Under the pieces are notes generated by a model. That model made no database searches and was not told where the DNA came from. It was given only the letters and a program-made list of their open reading frames with translations. A stretch of 12,520 nt of DNA from an uncultured Collinsella sp. GTDB lineage: Bacteria; Actinomycetota; Coriobacteriia; Coriobacteriales; Coriobacteriaceae. Below are positions 7,321-12,520 of this stretch, piece after piece. Every line of letters starts with the position of its first letter. Position 1 is the stretch's first letter. Where the stretch lies: the NCBI GenBank assembly GCA_959606065.1, contig CAUHHV010000036.1, positions 1 to 12,520 of the forward strand, written 5' to 3'. The position numbers were made by a program, and so were the translations under genes.

Positions 7321-7698
7321 ATGATTCCCGGATCGAACAAGGACCATCCGTCCTTTTTAAAGTCGTTTTCCTACGCCATGGAGGGCTTCGTCACCGCCGT
7401 CAAGACCGAGCGCAACATTAAGATCATGCTCGTTGCGGGCGCGTGCACCGTCATTGCCGGCTGCGTCGTGGGGCTCGACATTGCCGAGTGGGCCACGATT
7501 ATCATCTGTTGCGGCCTGGTGATTCACGGCGAGCTGTGCAACACCGCTATGGAGGCCATCGTCGACCTGGCGACCCAGGAGCTCCATCCGCTGGCCAAGC
7601 GTGCGAAGGACATCGCCGCCGCTTCCGTATACATACTTTCCATCACCGCCGCGATTGTGGGCGTGCTGGTATTTGCCCACGCGCTCGGCTTTATTTAG
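7321..7698 (+). CDS. dgkA: Diacylglycerol/undecaprenol kinase, DgkA family
   Basis: Small integral-membrane lipid kinase, 125 residues. In Gram-positive bacteria members of this family often phosphorylate undecaprenol, feeding the carrier used for wall polymers; in proteobacteria diacylglycerol is the substrate. Sequence alone does not decide which here. Seen: an N-terminal amphipathic segment with FSYAMEGFVTAVKTERNIKI, and three hydrophobic spans at roughly 35-54, 57-77 and 99-124. The catalytic signature is ELCNTAMEAIVDL, with the family's Glu, Asn, Glu and Asp, followed by KRAKDIAAASV. AGGAG (7310-7314) lies 6 bases before the ATG and overlaps the ybeY stop. A DgkA between ybeY and era is common in Firmicutes; the classical actinobacterial locus has a CBS/HlyC-type gene there instead. 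Confidence 0.93.
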   Translation: MIPGSNKDHPSFLKSFSYAMEGFVTAVKTERNIKIMLVAGACTVIAGCVVGLDIAEWATIIICCGLVIHGELCNTAMEAIVDLATQELHPLAKRAKDIAAASVYILSITAAIVGVLVFAHALGFI

Positions 7699-7710
7699 AA
7701 GGGGATTCCC

Positions 7711-8778
7711 ATGTCCGACAATATGCAGCCTACCGATGAAGTTTTGGATGACGAGGTCCTTGACGCGGTGGATACCGAGGAGCTCGAGGATGTCGAGGAG
7801 TTCGACCCGTTTGAGGGCATGAGCGACGAGGAACTCGACGCCCTGTGCGACGAGGACGACAACCTCGCGGGCTTTGGTGACGTTGAGCCCGGTTTCCGCA
7901 GCGGCTTTGTGGCCCTGGTCGGTCGTCCCAACGCTGGCAAGTCTACGCTGCTTAATGCCTGCTATGGCAAAAAGGTCGCCATCACCTCGCCGGTGGCCCA
8001 GACGACCCGCCGCCGCATGCGCGCCGTGGTCAATCGCCCCGGCTACCAGCTGGTCTTTGTCGATACCCCGGGTATTCACAAGCCCAAGGACGGTCTAGGG
8101 TCCGAGCTCAATAAAAGCGCGCTGTTCGAGCTGAACGATGTCGATGTTGTCGCGTTTTTGATTGATGCCACCAAACCGATCGGCAGGGGAGACGCCTGGG
8201 TTGTCGAGCGCGTCAAGAATGCTCGCTGCAAGAAGGTCCTGGTGCTCACCAAGGCCGACGAGGCCGACCCCGCACAGGTCATGGAGCAGCTCAAGGCCGC
8301 CCATGAGCTCATGGAATATGACGACGAGATCGTGACGTCGTCGGTCAAGAACTTCAACGTCGATGCCTTCATCGAGACCGTTGCGCACTTTTTGCCCGAG
8401 GGCCCGCGATGGTTCCCTGAGGACATGGGTACCGACGCTTCGGACGAGACGCTTGTTGCCGAGTTTGTGCGCGAGAAGGTCTTGCGCCGCACCCGTGATG
8501 AGATTCCGCACTCCGTTGGCGTGATCTGCGATGCGCTCGAGCAGACCAAGAAGGTGCTGCGCGTGCACGCCACCATTTACGTCGAGCGCGAGGGCCAAAA
8601 GGGCATCATCATCGGTAAGGGCGGCGAGATGATCAAACATATCGGTATCGATGCCCGTCGCGATCTTGAGCGCATCTTTGGCACGCAGGTCTTTTTGGAG
8701 CTGGACGTGAAGGTCAAGGCCGGCTGGCGTGACGACGAGGCCCAGATTCGCCGCTTTGGCTACAACGCCGAGGATTAG
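7711..8778 (+). CDS. era: GTPase Era with a long acidic N-terminal extension
   Basis: Ras-like GTPase with a C-terminal KH domain that binds the 3' end of 16S rRNA and promotes 30S maturation. 355 residues against about 300 usual. The excess is residues 1-60, with about 26 Asp/Glu and no Lys or Arg. The GTPase then follows: G1 GRPNAGKS (71-78), switch region TSPVAQTTR, G3 DTPG (118-121), G4 TKAD (180-183, Thr where NKxD has Asn), G5-like SSVKN. The KH domain carries GIIIGKGGE, and the protein ends with the family's GWRDDEAQIRRFGY. Start: ATG 7711 has AAGGGGA (7699-7705) ahead of it, 5 bases away, and no other ribosome site is seen nearer G1, so the extension is probably translated. It lies 12 bases after dgkA and 15 before recO. 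Confidence 0.95.
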   Translation: MSDNMQPTDEVLDDEVLDAVDTEELEDVEEFDPFEGMSDEELDALCDEDDNLAGFGDVEPGFRSGFVALVGRPNAGKSTLLNACYGKKVAITSPVAQTTRRRMRAVVNRPGYQLVFVDTPGIHKPKDGLGSELNKSALFELNDVDVVAFLIDATKPIGRGDAWVVERVKNARCKKVLVLTKADEADPAQVMEQLKAAHELMEYDDEIVTSSVKNFNVDAFIETVAHFLPEGPRWFPEDMGTDASDETLVAEFVREKVLRRTRDEIPHSVGVICDALEQTKKVLRVHATIYVEREGQKGIIIGKGGEMIKHIGIDARRDLERIFGTQVFLELDVKVKAGWRDDEAQIRRFGYNAED

Positions 8779-8793
8779 GGACACGCGGCGCGA

Positions 8794-9543
8794 ATGGCAG
8801 GTTCTCGTACATATCGCACGAAAGTGCTCGTGCTCGATAAGACGAAGCTCAAAGAGACGGACCTGATCCTGACGATGCTTGACGAGCGGGGTCGGCAGGT
8901 TCGTGCCGTGGCAAAGGGCGCCCGCAAACCCGGCGGACGCCTGGCTGCGCGCTGCGAGATGTTCTGTACCGTTGATCTGCTGCTTGCGCATGGACGGTCG
9001 CTCGACGTGGTTTCCCAGGCCGAGCTTATGGAGGCGCCGCTCGGCGCCGCGCCCGATTACGAGATGACATGCGCCGCAAGCGCGATCGCCGAGGTCGCGC
9101 GCGTGTGCTCGTTCGAGGACGCCGAGGACCCGTTTACCTTTGCCATAACGCAGCGAGCGCTTGCCCTGGTGGGCAGCGGGCTCGACACGGCACATATGGA
9201 TCTACTTGTGGCGGCATATGTCTTTAAGCTGCTGTCGCACGTTGGCTATCGACCCGATTTTTCGGCCTGCGTGCTGTGCGGTGACCCCATGCTGTCGTAT
9301 TTTTCACCCCAGGCGGGCGGTCTTATGTGCGGGTCGTGCGCGTCGAGCGTGCCCGGTGCCGAGCTGGTCTCGACCGGTGAGGTCGCATGGCTGCGCGCCC
9401 TCATGTCCATGACCTTCGATGCGCTCATGGCCGAGCGAATCGACCCGCATACGGCGGCATTCCTGCTCGGGCTTTCGCATGTTTGGGCTGCGACGCACAC
9501 CGATCAGCGCCTCCGCGCGATGGAATTCATGTTGGGTCGGTGA
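8794..9543 (+). CDS. recO: DNA repair protein RecO
   Basis: Recombination mediator that, with RecR (and RecF), loads RecA onto SSB-coated single-stranded DNA and anneals strands. 249 residues, typical. The N-terminal OB fold contains YRTKVLVLDKTKLKETD and the AKGARKPGGRL strand-turn that binds DNA. The helical C-terminal part carries a four-cysteine zinc site, C159-x2-C162 and C179-x2-C182, as in Gram-positive RecO proteins. The start ATG 8794 matches the family N-terminus. Its ribosome site is weak: AGGGA (8777-8781) overlaps the era stop and is 12 bases away, so translation may depend on coupling to era. No terminator is visible after the stop. Confidence 0.93.
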   Translation: MAGSRTYRTKVLVLDKTKLKETDLILTMLDERGRQVRAVAKGARKPGGRLAARCEMFCTVDLLLAHGRSLDVVSQAELMEAPLGAAPDYEMTCAASAIAEVARVCSFEDAEDPFTFAITQRALALVGSGLDTAHMDLLVAAYVFKLLSHVGYRPDFSACVLCGDPMLSYFSPQAGGLMCGSCASSVPGAELVSTGEVAWLRALMSMTFDALMAERIDPHTAAFLLGLSHVWAATHTDQRLRAMEFMLGR

Positions 9544-9567
9544 TGATGCGCAGGCGCGGGCTGCTTG

Positions 9568-9576
9568 TGGTAACAT
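9568..9576 (+). promoter_or_regulatory. rpsO: Candidate extended -10 promoter for rpsO
   Basis: TGGTAACAT fits an extended -10 (TGn plus TAACAT). It lies about 105 bases before the rpsO ATG in the gap after recO. The predicted start would be near 9583 and would give a leader of about 100 bases. There is no convincing -35, as is common for extended -10 promoters. Plausible because rpsO needs far higher expression than recO; unproven. Confidence 0.4.
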
Positions 9577-9591
9577 ACCGACCTGTTGGTA

Positions 9592-9661
9592 CCTCGACCT
9601 TGGTTGTTCGCTCCACCGGCGGCTTCCCAGTCCGAGGCGAATCGAGTCGCCCGTGGGCGAC
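9592..9661 (+). promoter_or_regulatory. rpsO: Structured rpsO leader with alternative hairpins (possible S15 autoregulatory element)
   Basis: Several pairings compete. CCTCG (9592-9596) can pair with CGAGG (9633-9637) to enclose a 36-base region. GTCGCC (9646-9651) pairs perfectly with GGCGAC (9656-9661) around a CGTG loop. The same TCGCC arm (9647-9651) can instead pair with GGCGA (9636-9640). The last hairpin ends about 10 bases before the ribosome site AGGTG (9672-9676). Ribosomal protein S15 represses its own mRNA through leader structures in several bacterial phyla; this leader does not obviously match one I can name, so the function is inferred. Confidence 0.4.
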
Positions 9662-9681
9662 GCAAAACGAAAGGTGAAACA

Positions 9682-9960
9682 ATGACTGTTTCCAAAGAGC
9701 GCAAGGCGGAGCTGACTGCCCAGTTCGGTAACACCCCGGTCGACACCGGCAACCCCAAGGTTCAGGTCGCCATCCTGTCCGAGCGCATCAAGGAGCTGAC
9801 CGAGCACATGAAGTCCCACCAGAAGGACTTCCACACCCGTCGTGGCCTGCTCATGCTCGTCGGTCGTCGTCGTCGTCTTCTTTCCTACATCAAGAAGAAC
9901 GACATCGTCGAGTACCGTGAGCTCATCAAGGCTCTGGGCATCCGCGACAACATCCAGTAG
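9682..9960 (+). CDS. rpsO: 30S ribosomal protein S15
   Basis: Primary-binding protein of the 30S platform that contacts the 16S rRNA central domain and the bridge to 23S rRNA. 92 residues; other S15 proteins are about 89. Recognised by FGNTPVDTGNPKVQVAILSERI, the KSHQKDFHTRRGLLMLVGRRRRLLSY segment and the end YRELIKALGIRD. ATG 9682 has AGGTG (9672-9676) 5 bases upstream; the open frame extends upstream but without family similarity. Codons are strongly biased to C- and favoured G-ending forms, as expected for a highly expressed gene. It is followed directly by a terminator and then pnp, the conserved rpsO-pnp pair of many bacteria. It is preceded by a 138-base leader, much longer than any other gap in this block. 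Confidence 0.98.
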   Translation: MTVSKERKAELTAQFGNTPVDTGNPKVQVAILSERIKELTEHMKSHQKDFHTRRGLLMLVGRRRRLLSYIKKNDIVEYRELIKALGIRDNIQ

Positions 9961-9975
9961 GATTTGTACATGCTA

Positions 9976-10006
9976 AGAGCGTCCTGCGCAGCGGGGCGCT
10001 CTTTTT
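9976..10006 (+). terminator. Intrinsic terminator after rpsO
   Basis: A 12-base-pair stem (arms 9976-9987 and 9991-10002, with two G-U pairs) closes on a GCA loop and is followed by five Ts (10002-10006). It lies 15 bases after the rpsO stop and should separate rpsO from pnp at least partly, as in the enterobacterial rpsO-pnp operon. Confidence 0.9.
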
Positions 10007-10025
10007 GTGTAAGGGCGCGAACAAT

Positions 10026-10041
10026 CACGCTCTGAAGCGTG
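10026..10041 (+). promoter_or_regulatory. pnp: pnp leader hairpin 1
   Basis: CACGCT (10026-10031) and AGCGTG (10036-10041) form a perfect 6-pair stem with a CTGA loop. There is no T-run, so it is not a terminator. It is part of the 103-base region between the rpsO terminator and pnp, and may stabilise the mRNA or serve in processing. Confidence 0.45.
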
Positions 10042-10065
10042 TCGGGGGCAGGGGGCCCGCGTCAC

Positions 10066-10109
10066 ATGAGAAGCCCGCAGGCAAGGGGCCTGTGGGGTAA
10101 AGGAGAACA

Positions 10110-10113
<4 letters not shown>
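10066..10113 (+). other. Possible 15-codon leader ORF overlapping the pnp start
   Basis: An ATG at 10066 opens a 15-residue frame (MRSPQARGLWGKGEQ) whose TGA at 10111-10113 overlaps the pnp ATG as ATGA, the classic coupling arrangement. The only ribosome-site-like sequence upstream is AGGGG (10050-10054), about 11 bases away. The frame runs through leader hairpin 2, so translating it would open that stem. It may be chance; no protein family is recognised. Confidence 0.2.
10074..10096 (+). promoter_or_regulatory. pnp: pnp leader hairpin 2 next to the ribosome site
   Basis: CCCGCAGGC (10074-10082) pairs with GCCTGTGGG (10088-10096), nine pairs including one G-U, around an AAGGG loop. It ends 2 bases before the pnp ribosome site AAAGGAG (10099-10105). 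In E. coli, PNPase represses its own mRNA through a leader stem cut by RNase III; this hairpin is a candidate analogue, but the mechanism here is inference. Confidence 0.5.
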
Positions 10114-12356
<2,243 letters not shown>

Positions 12357-12379
12357 CAGCCGTACATAAGCAGCTCAAC

Positions 12380-12409
12380 AAGGGCGACTCCTAAGGGGGT
12401 CGCCCTTTT
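12380..12409 (+). terminator. Intrinsic terminator after pnp
   Basis: A 12-pair stem (arms 12380-12391 and 12396-12407, one G-U pair) closes on a TAAG loop and runs into TTTT (12406-12409), 23 bases after the pnp stop. This marks the end of the rpsO-pnp transcription region. Confidence 0.92.
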
Positions 12410-12520
12410 GCTATTCTCGGCGGGGCCGCAGGTAAAGTTTCCTGCTCTACAGTCCTGCTCGCACGGAGAGCATATTAAGTGCTTTCCTTTGCGTGCGGAA
12501 CTCGCGATAAACTTCATATG
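12410..12520 (+). other. Intergenic sequence with no supported gene
   Basis: This 111-base end segment is visibly less G+C-rich than the genes and lies after the pnp terminator. It may contain the promoter region of the next gene, but I see no -35/-10 pair good enough to call. A 59-codon minus-strand frame crossing it runs through the terminator into pnp and is not supported. Confidence 0.5.

Noticed and set aside
9543..9677. 44-codon frame (ATGATG start) from the recO stop to the rpsO ribosome site
   Set aside because: No ribosome site upstream, Arg-rich composition typical of G+C-rich noncoding frames, and it would overlap the candidate rpsO promoter and structured leader. Kept only as a remote possibility of a leader peptide.

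Overview
This 12.5 kb window is a compact, entirely plus-strand block of bacterial housekeeping genes. The DNA is G+C-rich and most coding gaps are under 15 bases. GTG and TTG starts are common (hemW, dnaJ, mtaB, ybeY). The order hemW - dnaJ - (tRNA/rRNA modification gene) - phoH - ybeY - ... - era - recO matches the dnaJ2/phoH/era locus of Actinobacteria. The small DgkA-type kinase between ybeY and era is more typical of Firmicutes. Together these suggest a deep-branching actinobacterium of the Coriobacteriia (Collinsella-like), inferred from gene order and protein character only, not from a database match.

Layout. Bases 1-909: the 3' part of a dusB-type tRNA dihydrouridine synthase. 912-2144: hemW. 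2203-3306: a J-domain protein with a zinc-finger core whose C-terminal half is replaced by membrane segments. 3388-4536: a complete canonical DnaJ. 4546-5838: mtaB. 5819-6805: phoH. 6802-7311: ybeY. 7321-7698: dgkA. 7711-8778: era. 8794-9543: recO. From dnaJ to recO neighbouring genes overlap or lie 9-15 bases apart, so they probably form one transcription unit. 9682-9960: rpsO, with a 138-base leader and a strong terminator behind it. 10110-12356: pnp, with a hairpin-rich leader and a strong terminator. 12410-12520: no gene supported.

How the genes fit together. The centre is an RNA and ribosome maturation set: Dus and MtaB modify tRNA; YbeY, PhoH and Era act around 16S rRNA 3'-end maturation and 30S assembly; S15 is an early 30S assembly protein; PNPase degrades RNA. 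HemW and the two J-proteins supply cofactor and protein-folding functions. RecO and DgkA are familiar passengers of this locus.

The least ordinary element is the first J-protein. It keeps the J domain, Gly/Phe linker, four CxxCxGxG zinc motifs and substrate-binding domain I, but loses domain II and the dimerisation end, which are replaced by about three hydrophobic segments. It sits directly before a normal DnaJ, where other Actinobacteria carry hrcA. Also worth a second look are the 60-residue acidic N-terminal extension on Era, a leader with mutually exclusive hairpins before rpsO, and a leader hairpin plus a short ATGA-overlapping ORF before pnp. No mobile element, CRISPR array, tRNA or rRNA gene was seen.
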